Positions 18,257 to 25,119 of a stretch of 26,700 bases of DNA are shown here, piece by piece; the first letter of the stretch is position 1; each line of letters begins with the position of its first letter. This DNA comes from CAXSDR01 sp964236445 (GTDB lineage: Bacteria > Actinomycetota > Actinomycetes > Motilibacterales > Motilibacteraceae): assembly GCA_964236445.1 (NCBI GenBank), contig CAXSDR010000046.1:1-26700 (forward strand), in the 5' to 3' direction. A program made the position numbers and the translations under genes. The notes beneath the pieces are model-generated. The model saw only the letters and a program-made list of their open reading frames with translations, ran no database searches and was not told the origin of the DNA.

Positions 18257-18643
18257 ATGCTCAAGGGCTTCCGCGACTTCATCCTGCGCGGCAACGTCGT
18301 CGACCTGGCAGTTGCGTTCGTCATCGGCAGCGCCTTCGCGGCGCTCGTCAAGACGATCACCGACTCGCTGCTGTCGCCGCTGATCAACATCTTCCTGGGC
18401 GGCGGGAAGAACGGCGGCAAGTTCACCGTGCACGGCCAGGACTTCCTCTACGGCAACGTCATCAGCGCGATTCTCGCGTTCCTCATCACCGCCGCGGTGG
18501 TCTATTTCTTCGTCGTCGTGCCGACCCACAGGATCCTCACGCGGCTCCAGCGTGGTGACTCGGCACCGCCCGTCGCCGTCAGCGAAGACCTCGTCGTGCT
18601 CCGTGAGATCCGCGACCTGCTGCGCAACCAGGGCTTGCGCTGA
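18257..18643 (+). CDS. mscL: Large-conductance mechanosensitive channel
   Basis: MscL opens under membrane tension to release solutes in osmotic downshock. The 128-residue protein begins MLKGFRDFILRGNVVDLAVAF, the strongly conserved amphipathic helix and first membrane helix. FVIGSAFAALVKTITDSLLSP follows, then a short periplasmic loop, the second helix (ISAILAFLITAAVVYFFVVV) and a cytoplasmic helical bundle. The ATG at 18257 has AAGGGG nine bases upstream; an in-frame ATG at 18197 would add 20 non-conserved residues. Confidence 0.95.
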   Translation: MLKGFRDFILRGNVVDLAVAFVIGSAFAALVKTITDSLLSPLINIFLGGGKNGGKFTVHGQDFLYGNVISAILAFLITAAVVYFFVVVPTHRILTRLQRGDSAPPVAVSEDLVVLREIRDLLRNQGLR

Positions 18644-18654
18644 CGCTGCGCTGG

Positions 18655-18798
18655 TCAGTCTGCGTGGTGCGGGGGCCGTTCCCGCTCATAGAACTCGTCG
18701 TCACGGCCGCCCGAACCGCCGGCCTCGCTGCCCCAGCCTTCGTCGCCGTCGTCCGACGACGTGTCGGGGACCAGCGGTTCGCGACTCAGCTCTGACAT
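18655..18798 (-). CDS. 47-residue acidic actinobacterial protein, unknown function
   Basis: A short frame on the minus strand starts MSELSREPLVPDTSSDDGDE, continues GWGS and ends YERERPPHHAD. The PDTS..D..DEGWG and late ERPPH features match a family of very short actinobacterial proteins that I recall as conserved hypotheticals. A -10-like TAGCCT lies 6 bases before the ATG, so it is probably expressed as a leaderless message. It converges on mscL with 11 bases between stops. Strongly acidic and likely disordered; function unknown. Confidence 0.75.
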   Translation of the reverse strand: MSELSREPLVPDTSSDDGDEGWGSEAGGSGGRDDEFYERERPPHHAD

Positions 18799-18804
18799 GG
18801 CAGC

Positions 18805-18810
18805 AGGCTA
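18805..18810 (-). promoter_or_regulatory. -10 element of the leaderless 47-residue protein gene
   Basis: TAGCCT on the minus strand ends 6 bases before the ATG at 18798; no Shine-Dalgarno is present. Confidence 0.45.
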
Positions 18811-18900
18811 GCCCGAGAGCCGTCGGGCGCCCGTTGTCCCCAGCGATCCCATGGTGGCGACCTGGTTCCCCGCTGTGGACAGCCGGCGTACGGCCGTCCG

Positions 18901-18915
18901 GACGCTCCTAGCGTC
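18901..18915 (+). promoter_or_regulatory. Perfect dyad GACGCT-CCT-AGCGTC upstream of the T7SS-like pair
   Basis: Six-base arms separated by three bases form a perfect dyad 59 bases before the small secreted-protein gene. TAGCGT within it (18909-18914) fits a -10, so a bound protein could block transcription. The segment 18811-18973 otherwise holds no gene. Confidence 0.3.
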
Positions 18916-18973
18916 TCGCCCGCCGGCGAATCGCGTTCGAATCGTCGGGACACGATCGAGTGCGAGGAGCGGC

Positions 18974-19237
18974 ATGGACCAGGTCGTCGTCACCTACGAA
19001 CACCTGCACCAGCTCGCGGCGCGGGTCGCTGCGGTCGCCGACGACGTCGAGCTGCTGCGCGCCGAGCAACCGTTGCAGGCCCTCGCTGCTGCGATGCCGG
19101 GCAGCGAGTCGGCGGCGGCAGCCGAAGCCCTGGGCAGCTTTCTGACCGCCTCCCGGGGCCGACTGGTCGACGCGCTGCGCCAGCACGCCCGATCGCTGCT
19201 CGCCGCAGCGGCGACCTACGGCAGCGCCGACCGTTGA
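18974..19237 (+). CDS. EspC/WXG100-like small protein with a type VII secretion signal
   Basis: The 87-residue, almost wholly helical protein (YEHLHQLAARVAAVADDVELL near the start, then a Gly-Ser turn around PGSESAAAAEAL, then a second helix) has the helix-turn-helix hairpin length of WXG100/EspC proteins. It ends Tyr82-Gly-Ser-Ala-Asp86-Arg, which fits the YxxxD/E general secretion motif of mycobacterial type VII substrates. No W-x-G is present, as in EspC-type members. The ATG has GAGGAG five bases upstream. The stop overlaps the TTG start of the hydrolase gene, so the two are coupled and probably form a heterodimer. No ESX core genes are in the window. Confidence 0.7.
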   Translation: MDQVVVTYEHLHQLAARVAAVADDVELLRAEQPLQALAAAMPGSESAAAAEALGSFLTASRGRLVDALRQHARSLLAAAATYGSADR

Positions 19238-20928
19238 GCGAGCCGCTCGCGTCGATGGTGCGCCGCTGGCAGGGCGAGTCGGTGGTGAGCCAAGGCACGA
19301 GGCTGCACCACCTGGGCGCCGGGGTGGGGGCCGGCCGCGACGACCTACGCGCGGCGCTGCGTTCGACCACCGCGCGTTCGTGGCGCGGCCCGGCCGCGGC
19401 CGCGTGGAGCCTCGATCTCGCGACGACGGCGAGCGGGCTGCTCGAGCTGTTCACCGTGGTCGATGTCGCAGCAGCGGCTACGAGCCGGGGCGGTGCGGCC
19501 CTCGTCGCGGTCGGCGCTGAGCTTCGCCGCGCCGACGTGCTGGCCGCCGCCGCCGCAGTGGCCGTCGGGCAGACGGGCCATGTCGGCGCACCACCGCCAG
19601 GACTGAACGAGCGCGGCAGCGCTGTGCCGTGGCGAGGGACCGCGCTCGACGCACGTGACCAGGCCGAGGCGCTGGCCCGGTCAGCACTGTCGGCCGCGGG
19701 CGAGGCAGACGTCGCGCTCGCTCGGGCCCTGCGCAGTGCGACGGGCAACCCCGTGCTGGCCCGGTTCCTGATGGCCGCCGACACCTCCGACACCGGCGTC
19801 CCCGGCGTCCCCGCGAACCTCGTGCATGACCCGAGGGCGGCGGCCGCGTGGTGGATGGCCCTGGCCGCACCGGTGCGGCTGCAACTCGTGCGTGACGCGC
19901 CTGCTTCGCTCGGGGCGCTCGACGGCTTGCCCGCGGGGGTGCGCGACGACTGCAACCGGCGGGTGCTCGCCGCGTCGCTCGCCGCGGCGACGTCGCGGCT
20001 GCTCGCGTCGCCGGCTGCCGAGCAGCGGCCTCGCGAGACCCGAGCCGAGCAGGCGCACCGGCGCAGCGTCCGCGCGCTGGCGCAACGCCTGGTGGCGTAC
20101 ATCGCCGCGGTGACCGCCGCGCTCGGTCCGCCCGGGGTGCGTCCGCCACGGTCGCTGCTCGTGTTCGATCCGGTGGGCGCAGAGTGCGCCATCTCGGTGG
20201 GCAATCCCGACACGGCGACAGACGTCGCCGTCCTGGTGCCCGGCTTCGGCACCACGGTCCGGCACAGCCTCTCGGCGCTCGTCAACGACGCCGCACGGGT
20301 GCTCAGCAGCGCAGACCGTGCCCGCGCCGATGTCGGCGGGACGGGCGCAACGGCTGTCATCGCCTGGATCGGCTACGTCGCCCCCGACGGAGCGGACGTC
20401 GCCACCAGCGGTCGGGCCCGCGCCGGTGCGGTGCGTCTGCGCCGCACCCTGCGGGGCATCGATGCGGCTGCGTCCGCGTCCGATCCCGCGTCCCCCTCGG
20501 CGCGGTCCGTGCACCTCACGGTCGTGGGGCACTCCTACGGCTCGGTCGTGGCGGGGCTCGCCGCGACACAGCGCACCGGCGCCGACGACCTCGTTGTCAT
20601 CGGCTCGCCGGGCACCGGCGTGACGGCCGCAGGGCAGCTGCAGGTGCCCGACGGCCACGTCTTCGTGGCTGAGGCCCACGGTGACCTGGTGGCGACCCTG
20701 GGACGGTTCGGCAGCGACCCGGGCGCAGACCGCTTCGACGGCCGCGTGCTGCAGTCCGACGGCGGGCTCGACAGCACCGGGCAGCCGACGTCGGCGTCGC
20801 ACGGGCACTCCGGCTACTACACCGAGGGCACCGAGTCGCTGCGCAACATCGGCTGGGTCGTGGCTGGGCGCCCTGACCTGGCGACCGCGGTCAACGGCAC
20901 GCGCGCGCGCCCGCAACCGGCCGGTTGA
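19234..20928 (+). CDS. DUF1023 alpha/beta hydrolase with WXG-like N-terminal region
   Basis: The 564-residue protein starts with about 330 mostly helical residues that include SWRGPAAAAW (residues 48-57), a W-x-G-like turn. The C-terminal part is an alpha/beta hydrolase of the DUF1023 (Abhydrolase_8) type: DVAVLVPGFGTTVRH, TAVIAWIGYVAPDGADV, the nucleophile elbow VVGHSYGS with Ser434, VVIGSPGTGV, EAHGDLVATLGRFGSDPGADRF, and HGHSGYY with His523/His525 near the end. Serine and histidine are visible; the acid is probably the Asp of HGDLV. Substrate unknown. The TTG start overlaps the previous stop (TTGA); an ATG at 19255 is possible. The domain set suggests an exported or toxin-like effector, which is inference. 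Confidence 0.8.
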   Translation: MSEPLASMVRRWQGESVVSQGTRLHHLGAGVGAGRDDLRAALRSTTARSWRGPAAAAWSLDLATTASGLLELFTVVDVAAAATSRGGAALVAVGAELRRADVLAAAAAVAVGQTGHVGAPPPGLNERGSAVPWRGTALDARDQAEALARSALSAAGEADVALARALRSATGNPVLARFLMAADTSDTGVPGVPANLVHDPRAAAAWWMALAAPVRLQLVRDAPASLGALDGLPAGVRDDCNRRVLAASLAAATSRLLASPAAEQRPRETRAEQAHRRSVRALAQRLVAYIAAVTAALGPPGVRPPRSLLVFDPVGAECAISVGNPDTATDVAVLVPGFGTTVRHSLSALVNDAARVLSSADRARADVGGTGATAVIAWIGYVAPDGADVATSGRARAGAVRLRRTLRGIDAAASASDPASPSARSVHLTVVGHSYGSVVAGLAATQRTGADDLVVIGSPGTGVTAAGQLQVPDGHVFVAEAHGDLVATLGRFGSDPGADRFDGRVLQSDGGLDSTGQPTSASHGHSGYYTEGTESLRNIGWVVAGRPDLATAVNGTRARPQPAG

Positions 20929-20989
20929 GTCGTGGCCGCGGCGCCGTCCGGGGAAACCGCCGCCGACTGTCGGGATCCTCGGCTACGGC

Positions 20990-21196
20990 TCAGATGAGCC
21001 GGACGTCCTCACCGCCGCACGAGACGACGTCGCCGCGCACGAGCTGTCGGCCGCGCCGGATGTCAGGTTCGCCGTTGACCGTGACGACGCCCTCGGCGAG
21101 CACGGCCTTGACCGCACCGCCCGACTCGACGAGGTCAGCCAGCTTGAGCAGCTGCCCCAGCCGGATTCCCCGCTCGTCGATCTCCACCTCGCGCAC
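20990..21196 (-). CDS. Small S4-domain RNA-binding protein (YbcJ type)
   Basis: The 68-residue protein is a lone S4 domain: IRLGQLLKLADLVESGGAVKAVLAEGVVTVNGEPDIRRGRQLVRGDVV. This matches the stand-alone YbcJ/YaaA-type proteins, which bind structured RNA, perhaps ribosomal. GTG start at 21196. It converges on the hydrolase gene and diverges from tRNA-Arg. Confidence 0.85.
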   Translation of the reverse strand: MREVEIDERGIRLGQLLKLADLVESGGAVKAVLAEGVVTVNGEPDIRRGRQLVRGDVVSCGGEDVRLI

Positions 21197-21249
21197 GAGG
21201 CACAGTGTCCCCCATCGGGCGCGAACCCGACGTGAACGGCAAGCGTGGC

Positions 21250-21255
21250 TAGACT
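21250..21255 (+). promoter_or_regulatory. -10 element for tRNA-Arg
   Basis: TAGACT matches TAnnnT and ends 11 bases before the tRNA 5' end. No good -35 is seen. Confidence 0.4.
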
Positions 21256-21266
21256 TTCGCCCGCCG

Positions 21267-21339
21267 GCCTCAGTAGCTCAGTGGATAGAGCGCCTCCGTC
21301 CTAAGGAGGGCGTCGGGGGTTCGACTCCCTCCTGGGGCA
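21267..21339 (+). tRNA. tRNA-Arg (anticodon CCT)
   Basis: The acceptor GCCTCAG pairs with CTGGGGC (one U-G), the D arm is GCTC/GAGC, and the anticodon stem CCTCC/GGAGG carries loop GTCCTAA with anticodon CCT, reading AGG. The T arm has GGTTCGACT. A discriminator A ends the gene; the next bases are CCG, so the terminal CCA is not fully encoded, unlike the tRNA-Ala here. Confidence 0.95.
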
Positions 21340-21415
21340 CCGATTCGGGCCGCACGCATGCGCGCACCTGCGACAGCGCGGCTGGGCACCCGGCGTACGA
21401 CGACCGACCCACGCC

Positions 21416-21421
21416 TACCGT
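21416..21421 (+). promoter_or_regulatory. -10 element of leaderless ynfA
   Basis: TACCGT ends 7 bases before the GTG start at 21429, again without a Shine-Dalgarno. Confidence 0.4.
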
Positions 21422-21428
21422 CGCTCCC

Positions 21429-21761
21429 GTGACAACTGCCCGCTCCCTGCCGCTGTTCGTCCTCGCCGCACTCGCCGAGATCGGCGGTGCCTGGCTCGTG
21501 TGGCAGGGCGTCCGTGAGCACCGCGGGTGGCTGTGGACCGGAGCCGGCGTTCTCCTGCTCGGCAGCTACGGGTTCGTCGCCACCCTGCAGCCGGACGCGC
21601 ACTTCGGCCGCATCCTCGCTGCCTACGGCGGCGTGTTCGTCGCCGGGTCGCTGGCGTGGGGTGTCCTCGTGGACGGGTTCCACCCCGACCGCTACGACCT
21701 GGCCGGTGCGGCCATCTGTCTCGTCGGCGTGGCGGTGATCATGTATGCACCCGGTCGCTGA
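21429..21761 (+). CDS. ynfA: YnfA/UPF0060 small membrane protein
   Basis: The 110-residue protein has four hydrophobic helices and the YnfA signature: ALAEIGGAWLVWQGVREHRGW, LLGSYGFVATLQPDAHFGRILAAYGGVFV, and LVDGFHPDRYDLAGAAICLVGVAVIMYAP. The length is normal (about 108). YnfA has been proposed as an SMR-like exporter of cationic compounds in enterobacteria, but its role in actinobacteria is unclear. The gene follows tRNA-Arg with its own -10-like element. Confidence 0.93.
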   Translation: MTTARSLPLFVLAALAEIGGAWLVWQGVREHRGWLWTGAGVLLLGSYGFVATLQPDAHFGRILAAYGGVFVAGSLAWGVLVDGFHPDRYDLAGAAICLVGVAVIMYAPGR

Positions 21762-21780
21762 CCGAACGCCATGAGCCGGG

Positions 21781-22428
21781 TCAGCAGGCGGCGAAGTTGC
21801 GTACGACGCTCAGGTCCAGAAAGACCGGCACCCGCTCGTCCACCACATGGTCCTGCCGGCGTACGCGCACGACAGCCTGCACCGGCAGCGCCTCGGGGCA
21901 CGTGGGGGGCAGCCCGAACACGAAGGTGACGCGCAGGGTCGCATCGGGGTGCAGCAGCCGGTCGCTCGGCGCGGGCCGGACCGTGGTGCAGTCGCCGAAG
22001 GTCATGGCCCGTGACACCGGCCGCAGGCCGGCGAGCGGGAGCAGCGGCATCACGTCGAGCACGGGCAGCGACCTTGTTCCGGCGTTGCTGAGCACGAAGG
22101 ACAACGTCAGCCTGTCGCGCCCGTCGGTCACCGGGAGGCACAGCGCTTCGAGCCTCACGTCCACGAGCTCGACGTCCGCCGGCAGCGTCGCCTCGGGCTC
22201 GATGACCTGCACCGGAGGCGCCACCGCTCGCTCGGGGCGAGGCGGACTGTGGTGACCGTGCACGACGGCGACGACGAGCCCCGCCACCACCACGACCGTC
22301 CCGGCGACGCGGAGCTGGGTGCGGCTGCCGCGCGCCGACAAGAGCCCCGCCCGGCCACCTCCACCAGAACCCCCACCAGTCCCGGGAGCCGCTTCGTCGC
22401 GCCCGTCCCAGATCTCCTCGGCAGCCAC
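21781..22428 (-). CDS. Membrane-anchored protein with four cysteines, unknown function
   Basis: The 215-residue protein begins with an acidic, Gly-rich cytoplasmic region, one membrane segment (residues 41-57) and an external beta-rich domain. Four cysteines occur in LEALCLPV, FGDCTTV, PPTCPEA and the C-terminal AAC, enough for two disulphides. The segment DRLTLSFVLSNAGTRSLPVLD has the look of an immunoglobulin-like strand pair. Family not recognised. The start is GTG at 22428 with a -10-like TAGAGT seven bases before it. It converges on ynfA with 19 bases between. Confidence 0.7.
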   Translation of the reverse strand: MAAEEIWDGRDEAAPGTGGGSGGGGRAGLLSARGSRTQLRVAGTVVVVAGLVVAVVHGHHSPPRPERAVAPPVQVIEPEATLPADVELVDVRLEALCLPVTDGRDRLTLSFVLSNAGTRSLPVLDVMPLLPLAGLRPVSRAMTFGDCTTVRPAPSDRLLHPDATLRVTFVFGLPPTCPEALPVQAVVRVRRQDHVVDERVPVFLDLSVVRNFAAC

Positions 22429-22435
22429 GACCGGA

Positions 22436-22441
22436 ACTCTA
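22436..22441 (-). promoter_or_regulatory. -10 element of the four-cysteine protein gene
   Basis: TAGAGT on the minus strand ends 7 bases before the GTG start, the leaderless spacing. Confidence 0.4.
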
Positions 22442-22776
22442 GGACGCAGCTGGGCCGCTCGCCTCCCGCGTCATGGGTCGGTCGGCACCGGGGTCCCGAC
22501 CCCCGCCGGGACGTTCCCGGCGGACGGGTGACCGCTGGGGACAGGAGGTCGTGCGGGGGCCGCACGCGCCGAACCTGCTCCCGGCGGGGGTGGTGTCGCA
22601 GGAGGGGGCGCCACCATCCCCCACCTCCGGCTGGCGGGCCATGGCGGCGCTCGGCGTGACGCAGTCCGGCACCTCCTCGCCTGCCGACCGGCTCAGCGAC
22701 GCGGTCGCGCACCTGGCCCTACGGTGTAGTGACTGCAGCCGTGCTGCACGCCCCCTTCCGTTCCCAGGAGTTCCCG
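22442..22776. other. 335-base region without a recognisable gene
   Basis: Several open frames cross this segment but all have Arg/Pro-rich composition typical of GC-rich shadow frames. It contains the hairpin at 22503-22523 and a weak -10-like TACGGT at 22720-22725 that could serve the small acidic protein gene. Nothing else is supported. Confidence 0.5.
22503..22523. repeat. Perfect 9-bp inverted repeat (hairpin)
   Basis: CCGCCGGGA and TCCCGGCGG are separated by CGT. The stem is strong but no T tract follows on either strand, so it is not a clear terminator. It sits upstream of the divergent four-cysteine protein gene. Confidence 0.5.
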
Positions 22777-23010
22777 ATGAGCGTTCCGTTCGAAGAACCG
22801 CTCGGCGCACCGGCCGACGCGGTCGCCACGTCCAGCGACGCGGAGCCCGGTGGGGCCGGCGCCCCCGGCGAGGGCCGGCCGGCCGGCTTCACGGCCGACG
22901 TCTCGGGCGAGCCCGGCGTGACGAGCGATCCCGACGCGGCTCGCGAGCTCAACGCCACTCCCGACCTGGAGCACGGCTCCGACCTCGAGGGCCTGACACC
23001 CGAGGGCTGA
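22777..23010 (+). CDS. 77-residue acidic disordered protein
   Basis: An ATG at 22777 with AGGAG six bases upstream opens a 77-codon frame rich in Glu, Asp, Gly, Pro and Ala, with no hydrophobic core (SVPFEEPLGAPADAV at the start, DLEHGSDLEGLTPEG at the end). It is probably unstructured. No family recognised. The ribosome site and even codon pattern favour it being real. It converges on ogt with 12 bases between stops. Confidence 0.6.
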   Translation: MSVPFEEPLGAPADAVATSSDAEPGGAGAPGEGRPAGFTADVSGEPGVTSDPDAARELNATPDLEHGSDLEGLTPEG

Positions 23011-23022
23011 GGCCGCGCCCGC

Positions 23023-23514
23023 TCACCCCTGCAGCGCGAGCACGCCCGCCTCGAGGTCGAGCAGCAACCGTTTGCGGGCGTGACCGCCGGCATAGCCGGT
23101 CAGCGTGCCGTCCCCGCCGATCACGCGGTGGCAGGGCACCACGATGGCGAGCGGGTTGCGCCCGTTGGCGGCTCCGACGGCGCGCGCGGCGAGCGGTCGG
23201 CCCACGGAGCGGGCAAGCGCACCGTACGACGTGGTCTCGGCATAGGGAATCGCCCGCAGCGCCGCCCAGACCTCCTGCTGGAACGGTGTGCCCGCAGGTG
23301 CCAGGGGCAGGTCGAAGTCGTGCAGCTCGCCGGTGAAGTAGGCCGCGAACTGGTGGCGCGCCTCGACCAGAAGGGGAAGCTCGTCGGCGCGCACGGCGCC
23401 GGACGGCAGCTGCGGGTGCGGCGGGAACCACACTGCGACGAGTGCCTGACCGTCGCTGACGAGGAGCAGCTCGCCGCAGGGGCTGTCCATGGTGCTGTAG
23501 TGCACGGTTGTCAT
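23023..23514 (-). CDS. ogt: Methylated-DNA-protein cysteine methyltransferase
   Basis: The suicide enzyme moves alkyl groups from O6-alkylguanine to its own cysteine. The 163 residues show the standard order: a variable N-terminal domain, FQQEVWAALRAIPYAETTSYGALA, AARAVGAANGRNPLAIVVPCHRVIG with acceptor Cys128, and GGHARKRLLLDLE. The ATG at 23514 overlaps the stop of the Ada-AlkA gene (ATGA), so the two repair enzymes are made together. Longer upstream frames lie inside that gene. Confidence 0.95.
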   Translation of the reverse strand: MTTVHYSTMDSPCGELLLVSDGQALVAVWFPPHPQLPSGAVRADELPLLVEARHQFAAYFTGELHDFDLPLAPAGTPFQQEVWAALRAIPYAETTSYGALARSVGRPLAARAVGAANGRNPLAIVVPCHRVIGGDGTLTGYAGGHARKRLLLDLEAGVLALQG

Positions 23515-25043
23515 GCCGCTGGTCCTGTCTGTCGGTGGTCGGCCCCGCCTGCGTTCAGGCTGGTCCAGAGGTGCATGAGCGCGTAGGCCCGCCAGGGCCG
23601 CCACGGCACGGCTACCGCGGCCGCAGTCGTCGGTGAACCGTCGCGGCCGAGCCGCTCGAGCGCCCGGCGCAGTCCCAGGTCGCTGGGGAGATAGGCGTCG
23701 GGATCGCCGAGCGCGCGCATGGCGACGTAGTCCGCCGTCCAGGCACCGACGCCCGGCAACCCGAGCAGGCAGGCGCGGGCCGTCACGCGATCGGCACCGG
23801 GACCGAGGTCCACCTCGCCTGACGCGAGCGCGGCGGCGAGGGCGACCACGGCCCGACCGCGGGCCCGCGGCATAGGAAGATCCACCGCGGCGAGGGTCGC
23901 CAGCGCCACCGGGTCGGGGAACAGGTGCGTCAGCGCGCCTTGGGCGACGGGCAGCGGGAGCCCGCAGCGCTGCACCACCCGGGCGGTGACCGTACGCGCC
24001 CCCGCGACGGACACCTGCTGGCCGATGACCGCCCGGATCGCCACCTCACCGCCGTCCGGCGCGCCCGGCACCCGCAGACCGGGACGCGCGGCGACGAACA
24101 CAGCGAGCAGCTCGTCGGCACCGAGCACGTCGTCGACCGCCACCGGATCGGCGTCGAGGTCGAAGATGCGCCTCACCCTGGCCAGCGCGGCCGGCAGGTC
24201 GCGCAGGTCCGACAGCCGCAAGGCGCAGGGAACGCTCCCGAGCGCCGCGACCGGGCCCAGATCGACCGTGACGATCCCCCAGCCGTGCGGCAGCGCGAGC
24301 GTCCGGGCATAGCGCGTGCCCTCGACGTGCTCGACGCCCACGACCGAATGGTCGCGCAGGAACGCCAGCAGCTGCGCGCGTGCGAAGGGCTCGCGCACCG
24401 GCAGCAGCAGCGTCAGCTCGTCGATGGACCCCCCGAACGCGCACGCGCCGGAGGTGCCGGAGCGTCTGGCGGCCTCGCGCAGCTGCTCGGGCACGGTCGC
24501 GTAGACCTGGCGGAGCGTGTCGTTGAACGAGCGGACGCTCGAGAAGCCCGCCGCAAAGGCGATGTCGGCGCATCTCAGGTCGGTGGTCTCCAGCAGCACG
24601 CGCGCGTTTCGCGCCCGCTGAGCCCGGGCGAGCGCGAGCGGCCCGGCTCCGAGCTCGTCGGTGAGCATCCGATGCACATGGCGCTCGCTGACGCACAGCC
24701 GTCGGGCGAGCCCCCCGACACCCTCGCGGTCCACCACGCCGTCGGAGACGAGGCGTACGGCGCGGGCCACCGCGTCACCGCGCACATCCCACTCGGGCGA
24801 GCCTGGCGCACTGTCGGGCGCGCACCGCTTGCACGCCCGGAAGCCCGCGCCCTGGGCGGCGGCCGCGGTCGCATAGAACCGGATGTTGCGCGGCTGCGGC
24901 GTACGCGCGGGGCAGCTCGGCCGGCAGTAGATGCCGGTGCTGGTCACGGCCGTCACGAAGGTCCCGTCGAAGCGGGGGTCGCGGCTTCGTACGGCCCGCA
25001 GGCACCGTTCGCGGTCGCGCTCGTCGGCCTGTCCCGTGCTCAC
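23511..25043 (-). CDS. Ada-AlkA fusion: methylphosphotriester sensor/activator and DNA glycosylase
   Basis: The 510-residue protein joins three modules. Residues 5-80 are an Ada metal-binding domain with Cys40, Cys44, Cys71 and Cys74, the same spacing as E. coli Ada C38/C42/C69/C72, where the first accepts methyl groups from phosphotriesters. Residues about 85-190 are an AraC-type helix-turn-helix (GLARRLCVSERHVHRML, IAFAAGFSSVRSFNDTLRQ). The rest is AlkA: an N-terminal domain, then helix-hairpin-helix LLGLPGVGAWTADYVAMRAL and the catalytic aspartate in YLPSD. It should sense alkylation, activate its own operon and excise alkylated bases. The start is GTG at 25043 with no clear ribosome site. 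It overlaps ogt. Confidence 0.93.
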   Translation of the reverse strand: MSTGQADERDRERCLRAVRSRDPRFDGTFVTAVTSTGIYCRPSCPARTPQPRNIRFYATAAAAQGAGFRACKRCAPDSAPGSPEWDVRGDAVARAVRLVSDGVVDREGVGGLARRLCVSERHVHRMLTDELGAGPLALARAQRARNARVLLETTDLRCADIAFAAGFSSVRSFNDTLRQVYATVPEQLREAARRSGTSGACAFGGSIDELTLLLPVREPFARAQLLAFLRDHSVVGVEHVEGTRYARTLALPHGWGIVTVDLGPVAALGSVPCALRLSDLRDLPAALARVRRIFDLDADPVAVDDVLGADELLAVFVAARPGLRVPGAPDGGEVAIRAVIGQQVSVAGARTVTARVVQRCGLPLPVAQGALTHLFPDPVALATLAAVDLPMPRARGRAVVALAAALASGEVDLGPGADRVTARACLLGLPGVGAWTADYVAMRALGDPDAYLPSDLGLRRALERLGRDGSPTTAAAVAVPWRPWRAYALMHLWTSLNAGGADHRQTGPAA

Positions 25044-25119
25044 CTGTCGATGGTCGCAGGCCGAAGTCACCCTGGGCTGGCAGGTTCCGGACGTGGCGGT
25101 CCAGGGGATGGGCCTGCTC

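Noticed and set aside
20925..21761. A 278-codon plus-strand frame joining hydrolase end, tRNA-Arg and ynfA
   Set aside because: It translates the tRNA gene and antisense of the S4 gene; the real product is ynfA from 21429.
22473..23336. A 287-codon plus-strand frame over the gene-poor stretch and ogt
   Set aside because: It is Arg/Pro-rich, with no motif, and runs antisense to ogt; the only supported plus-strand gene is 22777-23010.
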